Source: Lachnospiraceae bacterium (GTDB lineage: Bacteria; Bacillota; Clostridia; Lachnospirales; Lachnospiraceae). From it: a stretch of 61,641 bases of DNA. Location of the stretch: positions 1 to 61,641 of the forward strand of contig JAILNV010000083.1 in the NCBI GenBank assembly GCA_024691125.1. The letters run 5' to 3'. A program made the translations under genes and the position numbers. Shown here piece after piece: positions 28,379 to 37,531 of the stretch. Numbering within the stretch: position 1 is the stretch's first letter; each line of letters opens with the position of its first letter. The notes under the pieces were generated by a model. It searched no databases, was not told the DNA's origin, and worked only from the letters and a program-made list of their open reading frames with translations.

Positions 28379-31300
28379 TCATATATTCAATATTCTGTAC
28401 GCAATGTTTTTCATCATATGTAACACTATTCCCCAATCCCTGTTAAGCGACTGCGGAAGCGACGGAACACGGTCATACAGTATCTGCATATATTCAAGCT
28501 CACTGTCACCATAGTCGAGTATTTCAAATGAGTATACGGTATGCCCGCCCGATCTGGAGTTTTTAAGACTACATACTACCGTATTAAGAACAGCGGTATA
28601 ATCCTCACTTTCGATCGTAACTTCCACCCTGTCTCCTATCCTGAGATCCGCTTCTTCATCCAAAAATACCCTGACATTATGTTCATTCATATATGTCGTA
28701 ACACCGTATAAGACATTTCCCGCTCCTGCATTCTTAATGCTTACAGGCTCTGCATCAATTACATTTACGTCTTCGTTATCTTCATCCCTGCCGGAAATAA
28801 GGAATACGGACATTCCAAGGAAATATGCATTCCGCAATATCCAGAATAAAAGGATTATAAGGCTCATAATATGCATGGTCTGCATAAGATACAGTATTCT
28901 TATACATCCTATTCCCGAGAGCGCCAACAGGACAATGAACGGCATCATGGTCTTTAATTTATTTTTCTCGATCTTCTTTTTGCCTGATTTATCGGTTACG
29001 GCAAACGTCGTGGTTGTAATGCCCAAAGACTCTTTTAATATCGGGAAGAGCATATAAGGCATTACGCTTGTCTCATGGATACCGCTCCATTTAAGCGAAA
29101 TAAGATTACCGCTTAAGAAGCGCAGACATATTTCCTGCATAACAAACATCGGGAACCAGTAAATAAGCAGGTCCAGCCAGCTGCAGGCAAATACCGGTAT
29201 GGCAAATGCCGAGAACATCAGGGGCGAGATCAGGTAGATCAGGTTCTTGATCGGTGAATACCAGTAACTTACGGAGCTTAAGTAACTGATCTTCTGTGCC
29301 GGTGACAGTCCCTTACGCCTTATCAGATGCAGTTTCCTTGCAGTACTTATAACTCCCCGGCCCCAGCGTTTTCTCTGCTGGATATGTTCCTTAAAGGTAT
29401 GGGGTGTCTCACCGTTAGCCAGCGGTTCGGGGAGCGCAAGGCTGACATAGCCGGCAGCTTCTATCAGCATTCCCGTAGCAAAGTCCTCGGTTATGGTTTC
29501 TGTATAGAAACCCCCGATCTCTTCCAGGGCAGCCCTGGAAAGTATCGTATTTGAGCCACCGTAAATAACGCTGTTGGTTGCGGTTTTGGCGACTTCGATC
29601 GTCCGGTAGAAGAAATCCTGCTCATTCGGAGCTGTCTTCTCTGAATACAGGGCATACTGGAACACATCGGGATCGTAAAAGCTCTGAGGTGTCTGAACAA
29701 ACCCGAGATCATACCGTTTATCTTCCGGTAACGCTTCGGACTTCTTCTTTGCATCAACAAAATACGGTATGGTCTTAAGCAGGAAATCGCTCTTTACTAT
29801 CATATCGGAATCAAGTGTTACAATATAAGGCGCACCTGTTTTTCCAAGAGCATTATTAAGGTTTCCCGCCTTGGCGCCCTTATTATCCGGACGGTCGAAA
29901 TATCCGATCCCCATTTCAGCTGCAAGCTCCCTCATCTCGGGACGCCGGTTATCATCACACAGCCAGATATGTATCTTCGACTTATCGGGATACTTTAAAT
30001 GATTACAGCCGTTTATCGTCTTCCGCAGCAGTTCTGCCGGCTCGTTATATGTGGCAATGAATATATCGACATCCGGATATTCTTCATCTTTAATAACCGG
30101 AAGTTCATATCTGCGCAGTCCCATAAGATTACCGTATAAGACCAAAGCCTCGCAGAAGCCGATCATTTCAACTATAAGAAGCACCACATTCGCGATTATG
30201 GTTATTATCATTCCGTTCTTTGGTATGGAAAATCTGATACGCCATATAAGATATGTGATCGTAAAGAAGATACCCAGGATCAAAACCACATGCTTTAACG
30301 CCATGCTTATGTTTTTTTCACTTTTGACCGCTGTTTTGTCACTGTCATAAAGATCCTTAAATGTATTATACCTTTTAAAGGTATATAAACTTATACTTCT
30401 CACAACGATCATGCTGAGGATCAGGATCAGCAGTGAAAGAAGTGCAAGCCCCGGCCAGGCCTTGGCTACCGTATAATCCCGATGATTCAAGGTATCTGTT
30501 ATCCATGCCGGGAGCATAATGCCTTCGTCCTCGGGAATTTCTATAAATCCCGGCGTTTCTCCCTGGATAAGACTTCTAACCCATTTACCATAAGAGGTAA
30601 GAGAATCCTCCGATATTCCGGCACCGGGAATATACCATGGCTTAAACATTGCCGAAGATTCATTCTTGTTTGAGAAGCTCCAGACAGTATAGCTGATCTT
30701 ATTATCATTTAAAATTTTGAACCATTTTACAGCCGATTCATAGTCGACCTTTCCGTCACCGCTTGATTCGCTGAGACCACACTCCGTAACAAATACGGGA
30801 ATCCTCTTATTAATGGCCATAAGTAACTCGTTCTGCGGGTCGGACTTATGCGTCGCGGCATAAAAATGCAGTGTATACATGAGGTTATCATATAGAAGAG
30901 GCCGCCGCCTGACCATCATAAGATTTCTGGAATAGTCCGGAGTTCCGACAATGATAACAGAATCCGGGGCGTTCTTCCTTATGACCGGTATTACCTGGTT
31001 GGCATAAGTAAATATATCCGACCAGAATGTTTCACCGTTCGGTTCGTTACATATCTCGTACAGAACATTGGGCGCATCGGCATATTCTGAAGAAATAATA
31101 TCAAAGAATTCCATCGATTCCTTTAAATGGATATTGGGATTGGAATCCTCGAGAATATGCCAGTCGACAATGACATACATATCCGAAGCAATGGCGGCAT
31201 CTATTCCCTTTCGTACCAGTTCAAGCGTGGTATTGACCCCATCACCTTTATATTCTGTGGAATAAGCCGCAAGGCGCAGCAGATCACAGTTCCATGATTT

Positions 31301-31606
31301 TGATACAGTATCAATAAGTCCGTTATTTATAAAATCGGGATACCAGGTAAGTCCATGGGTACTTACTCCCCTTAACTGAACAGGCTTTGAGTTCTTATCC
31401 ACAAGCTGTCCGTTTTTTACACTCAGTTTACCGTTAACCGACGGGCGGGGAGTCTCAACCCGGCGCGTGTAGTTATCCTGATAAGATGCTTCTTCGGCAC
31501 AATAAACCGTTGTACACATTGAGAACAAAATAGACAAAATAAGAATAATACTTACCGAAAAATACAACTTTCCATGCCGTCTGATATCTTTTTTACGGAA
31601 TTTCAT
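28379..31606 (-). CDS. GH5 glycanase-GT2 cellulose synthase-like fusion with C-terminal PilZ-like domain
   Basis: 1075 residues from ATG 31606 (AAGGAGA upstream; an earlier in-frame ATG lacks a ribosome site). Order: signal/TM anchor (about 13-35); extracytoplasmic GH5 domain (about 55-350) with acid/base Glu in YEICNEPNGE (about 182) and nucleophile Glu in VTECGLSE (about 274); three TMs (about 385-510); cytoplasmic GT2 domain with DDNRR (about 552), TLDSD (about 598), TITEDF and QQRKRW (about 745); more TMs; and a beta-rich PilZ-like end (about 960-1060). The RxxxR and D/NxSxxG c-di-GMP motifs are not seen. It resembles clostridial CcsA and CcsZ joined in one chain. Likely role: making and trimming a beta-glucan. 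Confidence 0.9.
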   Translation of the reverse strand: MKFRKKDIRRHGKLYFSVSIILILSILFSMCTTVYCAEEASYQDNYTRRVETPRPSVNGKLSVKNGQLVDKNSKPVQLRGVSTHGLTWYPDFINNGLIDTVSKSWNCDLLRLAAYSTEYKGDGVNTTLELVRKGIDAAIASDMYVIVDWHILEDSNPNIHLKESMEFFDIISSEYADAPNVLYEICNEPNGETFWSDIFTYANQVIPVIRKNAPDSVIIVGTPDYSRNLMMVRRRPLLYDNLMYTLHFYAATHKSDPQNELLMAINKRIPVFVTECGLSESSGDGKVDYESAVKWFKILNDNKISYTVWSFSNKNESSAMFKPWYIPGAGISEDSLTSYGKWVRSLIQGETPGFIEIPEDEGIMLPAWITDTLNHRDYTVAKAWPGLALLSLLILILSMIVVRSISLYTFKRYNTFKDLYDSDKTAVKSEKNISMALKHVVLILGIFFTITYLIWRIRFSIPKNGMIITIIANVVLLIVEMIGFCEALVLYGNLMGLRRYELPVIKDEEYPDVDIFIATYNEPAELLRKTINGCNHLKYPDKSKIHIWLCDDNRRPEMRELAAEMGIGYFDRPDNKGAKAGNLNNALGKTGAPYIVTLDSDMIVKSDFLLKTIPYFVDAKKKSEALPEDKRYDLGFVQTPQSFYDPDVFQYALYSEKTAPNEQDFFYRTIEVAKTATNSVIYGGSNTILSRAALEEIGGFYTETITEDFATGMLIEAAGYVSLALPEPLANGETPHTFKEHIQQRKRWGRGVISTARKLHLIRRKGLSPAQKISYLSSVSYWYSPIKNLIYLISPLMFSAFAIPVFACSWLDLLIYWFPMFVMQEICLRFLSGNLISLKWSGIHETSVMPYMLFPILKESLGITTTTFAVTDKSGKKKIEKNKLKTMMPFIVLLALSGIGCIRILYLMQTMHIMSLIILLFWILRNAYFLGMSVFLISGRDEDNEDVNVIDAEPVSIKNAGAGNVLYGVTTYMNEHNVRVFLDEEADLRIGDRVEVTIESEDYTAVLNTVVCSLKNSRSGGHTVYSFEILDYGDSELEYMQILYDRVPSLPQSLNRDWGIVLHMMKNIAYRILNI

Positions 31607-31632
31607 ATAATTGTCTCCTTGTGATATTTTGC

Positions 31633-31675
31633 AGTAACTATTAAAAACAGCACATTGTTTTTCTATTCTGAATAG
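31633..31675. promoter_or_regulatory. Inverted repeat CTATTCTGAATAG plus degenerate motif copy in the GH5-GT2 leader
   Basis: CTATTC-T-GAATAG (31663-31675) is a perfect 6-1-6 palindrome. A degenerate copy of the window-wide motif (GTAACTATTAAAAACAG) lies at 31633-31649. Both are between the GH5-GT2 promoter and its ribosome site, where a repressor could act. Confidence 0.6.
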
Positions 31676-31703
31676 TTGTGAATATTTATGTATATTTACA
31701 GAT

Positions 31704-31732
31704 AGTATACTATGCCTGTATTCTTTTATCAA
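31704..31732 (-). promoter_or_regulatory. Promoter of the GH5-GT2 gene
   Basis: Minus strand TTGATA (31727-31732), 17 bp, TATACT (31704-31709). It predicts a leader of about 90 nt that includes the palindrome at 31663. Confidence 0.75.
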
Positions 31733-31767
31733 ACAATAATTGGCAGGCAGCCGGCTCCGGTTTCAAA

Positions 31768-31816
31768 CATAACAAAAGACTCTGACCGGGCTTATCCGTC
31801 AGAGTCTTTTGTTATG
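31768..31816. terminator. Strong bidirectional-type terminator after the amino acid ABC operon
   Basis: A perfect 19-bp stem (31768-31786 with 31798-31816) and an 11-nt loop; the A/T-rich outer arms supply the U-tract on either strand. It ends the 36.5-31.9 kb operon and insulates the GH5-GT2 promoter. Confidence 0.9.
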
Positions 31817-31857
31817 CTTTTATTGTCTTTTCTTCGAAGCTTATAATGCCGCTGTAA

Positions 31858-32613
31858 TCAGTTGTTTTCCGTATAGCTTGCGCTCCACTCTGAAATAGTG
31901 CCGTCCTTAAGTCTTGTTTCAATAGCCTTGTTTATCTCATCAAGAAGTTCCTGATTACCCTTCTTTACAGCTATTCCGTACTGCTCTGCCTCGAATGCCT
32001 CCGAATCCGATACTATCTTAAGATCCGGATTATCCTTTACGTACTTCTGGGCTGTTGCCGAATCAAGAACCACGACATCGCATTTACCGTTATTAAGCTC
32101 AAGGATTGCTTCAGTTCCCTTCTTGAAGGCTTCATATTTATATCCGAGTTCCTGAACACACTGCTCCCCGGTATAGCCCTGAATAACCACTATCCTCTTG
32201 TCTGCCATATCAGATGCCTTGGCGATATCAGAGTCCTTAGGCACGATCATAACCTGAGTTGCTTCATAATAAGGGGTTGAGAAGTCTACTGACTTGGCTC
32301 TTTCCTCTGTTATGGTCATTCCGGAGATAACAGCATCGATCTGTCCGTTAGCCAATGCTATAAGCAGGGAATCGAATTCCATGTTTTCTATCTTTATCTC
32401 CTTGCCCGTCTGTTCTCCTATATCCTTTGCAAGCGCCATATCGATTCCGTCATATTCCTCTATAACGCCTTCGGCTGATATGAATTCAAACGGCGGAAAC
32501 TCCGCATTCGTACCAAATTTGATCACATTTGATGCAGAACCCTTGGATCCGCATCCTGCCAGGATCATAGCAGATGCCACTGCTGTTAATAATGCTGCTG
32601 TTACTTTCTTCAT
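31858..32613 (-). CDS. Polar amino acid ABC transporter, binding lipoprotein
   Basis: 251 residues; lipobox ILAGC, then a family 3 solute-binding domain: FGTNAEFPPFEF, YDGIDMALAKDIGEQTG, AVISGMTITEERAKSVDFSTPYYEATQVM. This pattern fits basic or polar amino acids (Arg/Lys/His or Gln); exact ligand unknown. It is the last gene of a six-gene run and pairs with the ATPase and permease just upstream. Confidence 0.9.
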   Translation of the reverse strand: MKKVTAALLTAVASAMILAGCGSKGSASNVIKFGTNAEFPPFEFISAEGVIEEYDGIDMALAKDIGEQTGKEIKIENMEFDSLLIALANGQIDAVISGMTITEERAKSVDFSTPYYEATQVMIVPKDSDIAKASDMADKRIVVIQGYTGEQCVQELGYKYEAFKKGTEAILELNNGKCDVVVLDSATAQKYVKDNPDLKIVSDSEAFEAEQYGIAVKKGNQELLDEINKAIETRLKDGTISEWSASYTENN

Positions 32614-32641
32614 AATAAACTCTCCTTAAATTGTATTTTAT

Positions 32642-32659
32642 ATATCTATTCAGAACAGG
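32642..32659 (+). repeat. Intergenic motif copy with core CTATTCAGAACAG
   Basis: CTATTCAGAACAG at 32646-32658 followed by G, identical to the core at 9393. The GTAA prefix is not conserved. It lies between the ATPase stop and the binding-protein ribosome site, in the leader of the latter. Confidence 0.6.
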
Positions 32660-32702
32660 TTAAATACTCGGTATTTTCCGCTGTCTTGGTTTCACACGTT
32701 AT

Positions 32703-33440
32703 CTACAGCACCATACTCAGGAAGGTTTTTGTCCTCTCCTGTTTCGGATGGTTAAGCACCTCATCGGGAGTACCCTTTTCCAGTACTTTTCCTTCATCAA
32801 TAAACATAAGCCTAGTGCCCACTTCCCTTGCAAAACCCATCTCATGTGTAACGACAACCATTGTCATTCCATTCGCCGCAAGCTCCTTCATAACATCAAG
32901 CACTTCGCCAACCATCTCAGGATCAAGCGCAGATGTCGGTTCATCAAACAGGATGATCTCAGGATCCATCGCAAGCGCTCTGGCTATTGCTATACGCTGC
33001 TTCTGTCCGCCTGAAAGCGATGACGGATAGTCATCAGCCTTCTCGGTAAGCCCGACTCTCTCGAGCAGTTCCATTGCCTTTGCCTTGGCTGCAACTTCGT
33101 CAATCCCGTTCACCTTCATAGGAGCCAGTGTAATATTATCGAGCACGGTCAGATGCGGAAACAGGTTAAAATGCTGGAACACCATGCCCATCTTTCTGCG
33201 GACCAAGTCAACATCAACCCCCGGCAGATTAATCTGCTCTCCGTCTATTATGATCTCTCCCGAATCCGGTTTTTCAAGCAGATTAAGGCATCTTAAGAAG
33301 GTGCTCTTACCCGAACCCGAAGGACCTATCACAACCACCACTTCACCTTCATCTATCTCTTCTGTGATCCCATTAAGAACGTTCACATTTTCAAAGCTCT
33401 TATGAAGATCATTTACTTTTATTATTACATTCTTTTCCAC
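32703..33440 (-). CDS. Polar amino acid ABC transporter, ATP-binding protein
   Basis: 245 residues of the GlnQ/HisP type: Walker [10 protein letters not shown], signature [15 protein letters not shown], Walker [21 protein letters not shown], switch VVTHEMGFA. It lies about 110 nt downstream of its permease and 90 nt upstream of its binding protein. Confidence 0.95.
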   Translation of the reverse strand: MEKNVIIKVNDLHKSFENVNVLNGITEEIDEGEVVVVIGPSGSGKSTFLRCLNLLEKPDSGEIIIDGEQINLPGVDVDLVRRKMGMVFQHFNLFPHLTVLDNITLAPMKVNGIDEVAAKAKAMELLERVGLTEKADDYPSSLSGGQKQRIAIARALAMDPEIILFDEPTSALDPEMVGEVLDVMKELAANGMTMVVVTHEMGFAREVGTRLMFIDEGKVLEKGTPDEVLNHPKQERTKTFLSMVL

Positions 33441-33551
33441 TTAAGCTCTCCAATCTATAACCCTGTTTTCGCGTAATATCCTACTGATCATCCTCAGTCC
33501 GTCCCACGTACCCACAGACTTCAGTGAGCCTTCAGGTATGAATAAGCTTTC

Positions 33552-34241
33552 TCAGCGTTTCTCCGACTTTCTCAGATATGCCTCATACTTCGTAAGAGCT
33601 ATGGTAAGCAGCTTGATCAGTACGAAATAGATGATCGCCGTGCCAACCAGGGGCATAAAAGCCTCATAAGTAGCGCTTTTTATAAAATCACCTGCCTTCT
33701 GGATATCCATAAGACCTACATATCCGACAATGGCTGTTTCTTTGATAAGCGTAATAAACTCATTGCCCATTGCAGGGAAAATATTCTTTACTGCCTGCGG
33801 TATCACAATGTACATCATTGTCTGTTTGGCGGTAAGTCCCAGGGATCTGCCCGCCTCTGTCTGTCCCCGGTCTATTGACAGGATACCTGCCCTGATTATC
33901 TCAGATACATATGCTCCCGAATTTATCCCGAAGGCTATCGCAGCTATTATCCATTTAGCCCAGTTGATCGTCGCAAACACAACGAAATAAATGATCATAA
34001 GCTGGGTTACAGAGGGAGTGCCTCTTATAACATCTGTATACACCTTACCTATGATCTTAAGAGGCTTCTTTTTGGAAAGGTTACACAGTGCGATCAGGAA
34101 TCCTATGACCATTCCCAACACGATCGCCAGTAGCGAAACCTTTATTGTCACCCCGATACCGCTTATGAGCAGCTTATACCTGCCTTCATTTATAAAACAT
34201 CTTGCAAACGTTTCCGAAACGCCTGCCCACCATTGCGCCAT
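33552..34241 (-). CDS. Polar amino acid ABC transporter, permease
   Basis: 229 residues, HisM/GlnP family, about five TMs. The conserved cytoplasmic loop EAGRSLGLTAKQTMMYIVIPQAVKNIFPAMGNEFITLIKETAI contains the EAA motif that docks on the ATPase. It follows the other ATPase gene by 19 nt, joining the two transporters in one transcript. Confidence 0.95.
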   Translation of the reverse strand: MAQWWAGVSETFARCFINEGRYKLLISGIGVTIKVSLLAIVLGMVIGFLIALCNLSKKKPLKIIGKVYTDVIRGTPSVTQLMIIYFVVFATINWAKWIIAAIAFGINSGAYVSEIIRAGILSIDRGQTEAGRSLGLTAKQTMMYIVIPQAVKNIFPAMGNEFITLIKETAIVGYVGLMDIQKAGDFIKSATYEAFMPLVGTAIIYFVLIKLLTIALTKYEAYLRKSEKR

Positions 34242-34260
34242 TATCCTTACTCCTTATAAT

Positions 34261-35028
34261 TTATCGCTGTTCCAGCTTACCGATGAAAGCATTAAGCCTC
34301 TCATTGTCGGAAGCAAACAGTTCTTCGGACGTTCCCTGGGAATGTATCTCACCGTTCTCAAGAAAAATGACCCTGTCCGAAACCTCTCTCGCAAACTTCA
34401 TTTCATGTGTCACTATTACCATTGTCATATGCTCGGCAGCGAGACTCTTTATTACCTTAAGGACTTCACCGGTAAGCTCAGGGTCGAGCGCAGACGTCGG
34501 CTCATCAAAAAACAGTATCTCAGGCTTCATTGCAAGAGCTCTTGCTATGGAAACCCTCTGCTTCTGACCTCCCGAAAGCTTCCCCGGATAAGCTTCTGCT
34601 TTTTCTTCAAGCCCCAGCCTCTCAAGCAGCCCCATCGCCCTTTCTTTTGCTTCATCAGCGTCACACTGGCCTGACAGCACTACAGGCTCAACTATATTCT
34701 TAAGCACCGTATAATGCGGAAACAGATTAAAGCTCTGAAATACAAGGCCGAAACAGCGTCTTATTCTCTTAAGCTCATTTCTGTCAGCATACACCATTGT
34801 ACCGCTCTCGTCCGATGCGGCAATATCACCCTTATACTTAAGGGTACCGCCATCCATCCTCTCCAGAAGTGTAGCACATCTCAGTATGGTTGACTTTCCG
34901 GACCCCGAAGGCCCGATTATTGAAACAACCTCTCCCCGGTCGACGTTTAGTGACACATTTTTAAGAACTTCATGATCTTTAAATGATTTACGTATGTTTT
35001 TTATTTCAAGTATTGATTCTTTACCCAT
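34261..35028 (-). CDS. Polar amino acid ABC transporter (second system), ATP-binding protein
   Basis: 255 residues with [39 protein letters not shown] and VTHEMKFA. It differs from the neighbouring ATPase by an insertion at about residues 66-85 (SDESGTMVYADRNELKRIRR). It lies 9 nt after its permease gene. Confidence 0.95.
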   Translation of the reverse strand: MGKESILEIKNIRKSFKDHEVLKNVSLNVDRGEVVSIIGPSGSGKSTILRCATLLERMDGGTLKYKGDIAASDESGTMVYADRNELKRIRRCFGLVFQSFNLFPHYTVLKNIVEPVVLSGQCDADEAKERAMGLLERLGLEEKAEAYPGKLSGGQKQRVSIARALAMKPEILFFDEPTSALDPELTGEVLKVIKSLAAEHMTMVIVTHEMKFAREVSDRVIFLENGEIHSQGTSEELFASDNERLNAFIGKLEQR

Positions 35029-35037
35029 AACCGTTTC

Positions 35038-35682
35038 TTAATAATAATCGAGCTTCTTCTCTATCCTGTCCATTACAAAGGCAACAATAAAATTAAAAAC
35101 AAAATAGAAAACTCCGGCAACCATAAGCGGTCCCACGCTCGCATCCTTTGCAGCAATCTGCTTTGCTATGGTAAACATCTCTGCCTGGGCAAGCACAAAT
35201 GCAAGAGAAGTATCCTTAACAAGCGTGATCGTCTCATTGGTAATGCTTGGAAGTATTATCTTTACAACCTGAGGCATAATGATACGGAAGAAGGTCTGGC
35301 TTCTTGAATACCCGAGAACCTCTGCAGCTTCATTCTGCGACCTGGGAACGGCCTCTATGCCGCTTCTGTATATCTCTGCAAAATACGCGGCATAGTTTAT
35401 AGAAAATGCGATGATGATCGCAGGAAACCTGAAGCCGGTAAGATCGAATCCGAAGATATAATATGGTGAAAAATATACCACAATAAGCTGAAGCATAAGG
35501 GGAGTTCCCCTCATTATCGCTATGTAGAACTTTATCACAGCGGATACTATCCGATTCTTAGACATTCTGCCGACGGCAACTGCCAGTCCGAGAGGCAGCG
35601 CAAACAACAGTGTCAGTAAAAAAATCTCAACCGACGTCACCATCCCCTCGGCAAGGTCTATAAGCATAACTCCAAATGACAT
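35038..35682 (-). CDS. Polar amino acid ABC transporter (second system), permease
   Basis: 214 residues; RGTPLMLQLIVVYFSPYY and the EAA loop NEAAEVLGYSRSQTFFRIIMPQVVKIILPSITNETITLVKDTSL identify the HisM/GlnP family. Starts 13 nt downstream of its binding-protein gene. Confidence 0.95.
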   Translation of the reverse strand: MSFGVMLIDLAEGMVTSVEIFLLTLLFALPLGLAVAVGRMSKNRIVSAVIKFYIAIMRGTPLMLQLIVVYFSPYYIFGFDLTGFRFPAIIIAFSINYAAYFAEIYRSGIEAVPRSQNEAAEVLGYSRSQTFFRIIMPQVVKIILPSITNETITLVKDTSLAFVLAQAEMFTIAKQIAAKDASVGPLMVAGVFYFVFNFIVAFVMDRIEKKLDYY

Positions 35683-35695
35683 AATACTCTTCCTA

Positions 35696-36490
35696 TTACT
35701 TACCTATACAGATCGACTCTTCCATTCCAAAATCAGAATAATTCTTAGCTATCTTAAGTATTGTACCATCGTCAGCCATTTCTTTAAGGACTGCCTCAAC
35801 CTCATCCCTCAGTTCGGTATTTCCCTTAAGGAAGCCCACACCGTACTGCTCGGAGGCAAGCTGCTCATCAAGTATAATGAAACTGTCTCCCTTATGAGCT
35901 ATCTGATAATTGGCCACTCCTATATCTATGGCAAGCGCATCAAGGGCACCGGCCTCCAGATCCATAAATCCGGTATTGTAATCCGCATACTGTATAAGCT
36001 CCTTAAACGTATCTGCAAGATCGGCACTGTCGCCCTCAAGCGCAGCCAGGGCAGATGAATCCTTCTGTACGCCCACACTCTTATCTGCCAGATCGGATAA
36101 CTTCGTTATACCCGAATCGGATTTGGTAACAAACACCTGCGAATTGTCAACATACGGGATCGTCCACTCATATGAATCTTCACGTCCCTGAATGGTGAAG
36201 CCGTTCCAGATACAGTCGATCGCTCCCGATGAGAGCTCCATATCCTTGGCATCCCAGTCTATCGGCTGTTTTTTTAATGTCCAGCCCTTTCTGTTGCAGA
36301 CCTCCTGCGCAAGATCAAGATCGAAGCCGACATATTCTCCCTTGTCATCCATATATCCGTAGGGTGGGAATTCCGCATCGAAGCCTACGGTGAAGCTCTT
36401 TCCGTCCTTTGATGCTTCCGATTTGGTGCAGCCCGCAAGAGCCATAACCGATACTGCTGCCAAAAGTATAAGTATTACTGATTTTTTCAT
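35696..36490 (-). CDS. Polar amino acid ABC transporter (second system), binding lipoprotein
   Basis: 264 residues from ATG 36490 (GGAG upstream; a longer frame starting at 36580 has no signal peptide). Lipobox MALAGC, then a family 3 binding domain: VGFDAEFPPYGYMDDKGEYVGFDLDLAQEVCNRKG and AIDCIWNGFTIQGREDSYEW. First gene of the two-transporter operon. The ligand is probably a polar amino acid, possibly a different one from the 31.9 kb paralogue, since sequence similarity is limited. Confidence 0.9.
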   Translation of the reverse strand: MKKSVILILLAAVSVMALAGCTKSEASKDGKSFTVGFDAEFPPYGYMDDKGEYVGFDLDLAQEVCNRKGWTLKKQPIDWDAKDMELSSGAIDCIWNGFTIQGREDSYEWTIPYVDNSQVFVTKSDSGITKLSDLADKSVGVQKDSSALAALEGDSADLADTFKELIQYADYNTGFMDLEAGALDALAIDIGVANYQIAHKGDSFIILDEQLASEQYGVGFLKGNTELRDEVEAVLKEMADDGTILKIAKNYSDFGMEESICIGK

Positions 36491-36532
36491 AATATTCTCC
36501 TTAAAAATATAATTGTCATACCTTTTATCAGA

Positions 36533-36571
36533 CCACCATACTAAAGTATACGATTTCAATTGTATTGTCAA
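36533..36571 (-). promoter_or_regulatory. Promoter and inverted repeat ahead of the amino acid ABC operon
   Basis: Minus strand TTGACA (36566-36571) with TATACT (36545-36550), a short 15-bp spacer. ATACT-AA-AGTAT (about 36538-36549) is an inverted repeat covering the -10, a possible operator. Confidence 0.5.
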
Positions 36572-36580
36572 TCCAAACAA

Positions 36581-37531
36581 TCAGGCATCATCTCTGTTCA
36601 TCCGGTTTATGATAAGATATGAAATAATAAGCAGCAAACATCCGACCGAGCTCTGCAGAAAGGAAGCAGCCGATGAATAGCTGAAGTTAGCCTGCTGCAT
36701 GAGAGCCTTATATACATAAACATCCAGCGTCTGTGTTACAGGCTGAAGCGAGTTCGAATCAAGCGGGACCTGATAGAACAGGCCGAAATCCGAGGTGAGA
36801 ATGCTTCCTATATTTAATATGAATATTGTAGTTATCGTAGTTCTGAGCTGAGGTAAAGTAATATTGAACACTCTGTCGAAGAATCCCGCGCCGTCCAGCG
36901 CTGCGCTTTCATAGAGGCTGCGGTCTATTGCGGTTATCGCGCACATATATATGATCATTGAATATCCCATGGATTTCCAGATTCCGATGCCTATAAGTAT
37001 CCCTCTCCAATACTGCGGCGACTGATACCACTGCACCGCCTGCGCGCCAAATATCTTAAGAACATGATTTATCTGTCCCTCATCTGTGGCCAGAAAGCCG
37101 TAAAGGCAATAACCCACTATTACCCAGGAGAGAAAATACGGAAGAAGCAGGATCATCTGCACCATTCCGGAGAATGTCCTGCCATGCACCTCCGTAAGTA
37201 ATATGGCCAGAAATACCGGTATAACGATTCCCGTTATCAGGAATACCACATTGTAAAAAAGCGTATTAAACATGATGTCCGGCATATCGGAAGATCTTAT
37301 AAGGAAGGAAAAATTATCAAGCCCCACCCACGGGCTGTTGACAAAGAGGTTCTTAAAAAGTCCCTCACCGGGTCTGGCCTTAAAATTCTTAAACGCAAAG
37401 ACTACGCCGAACATCGGCAGATAGCAGAACAGGCAGTACCATACCGCTGCCGGCACTGCCAACAGGGTAAGCTGCCATGTTTCCTTCCTGAAGCCCGCAT
37501 GCTGTTTTGGTTTTTTTCTCTTAAACATCAC
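36581..37531 (-). CDS. CUT1 sugar ABC transporter permease, LplB type
   Basis: 316 residues, six TMs. The N-terminus (RKETWQLTLLAVPAAVWYCLFCYLPMFGVVFAFKNF) and EAA loop (YESAALDGAGFFDRVFNITLPQLRTTI) match LplB/YteP permeases that import oligosaccharides or uronides. It overlaps the binding-protein gene by 4 nt (ATGA). No ATPase is in this operon; systems of this kind commonly share an MsmX-type ATPase encoded elsewhere. Confidence 0.93.
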   Translation of the reverse strand: MMFKRKKPKQHAGFRKETWQLTLLAVPAAVWYCLFCYLPMFGVVFAFKNFKARPGEGLFKNLFVNSPWVGLDNFSFLIRSSDMPDIMFNTLFYNVVFLITGIVIPVFLAILLTEVHGRTFSGMVQMILLLPYFLSWVIVGYCLYGFLATDEGQINHVLKIFGAQAVQWYQSPQYWRGILIGIGIWKSMGYSMIIYMCAITAIDRSLYESAALDGAGFFDRVFNITLPQLRTTITTIFILNIGSILTSDFGLFYQVPLDSNSLQPVTQTLDVYVYKALMQQANFSYSSAASFLQSSVGCLLLIISYLIINRMNRDDA

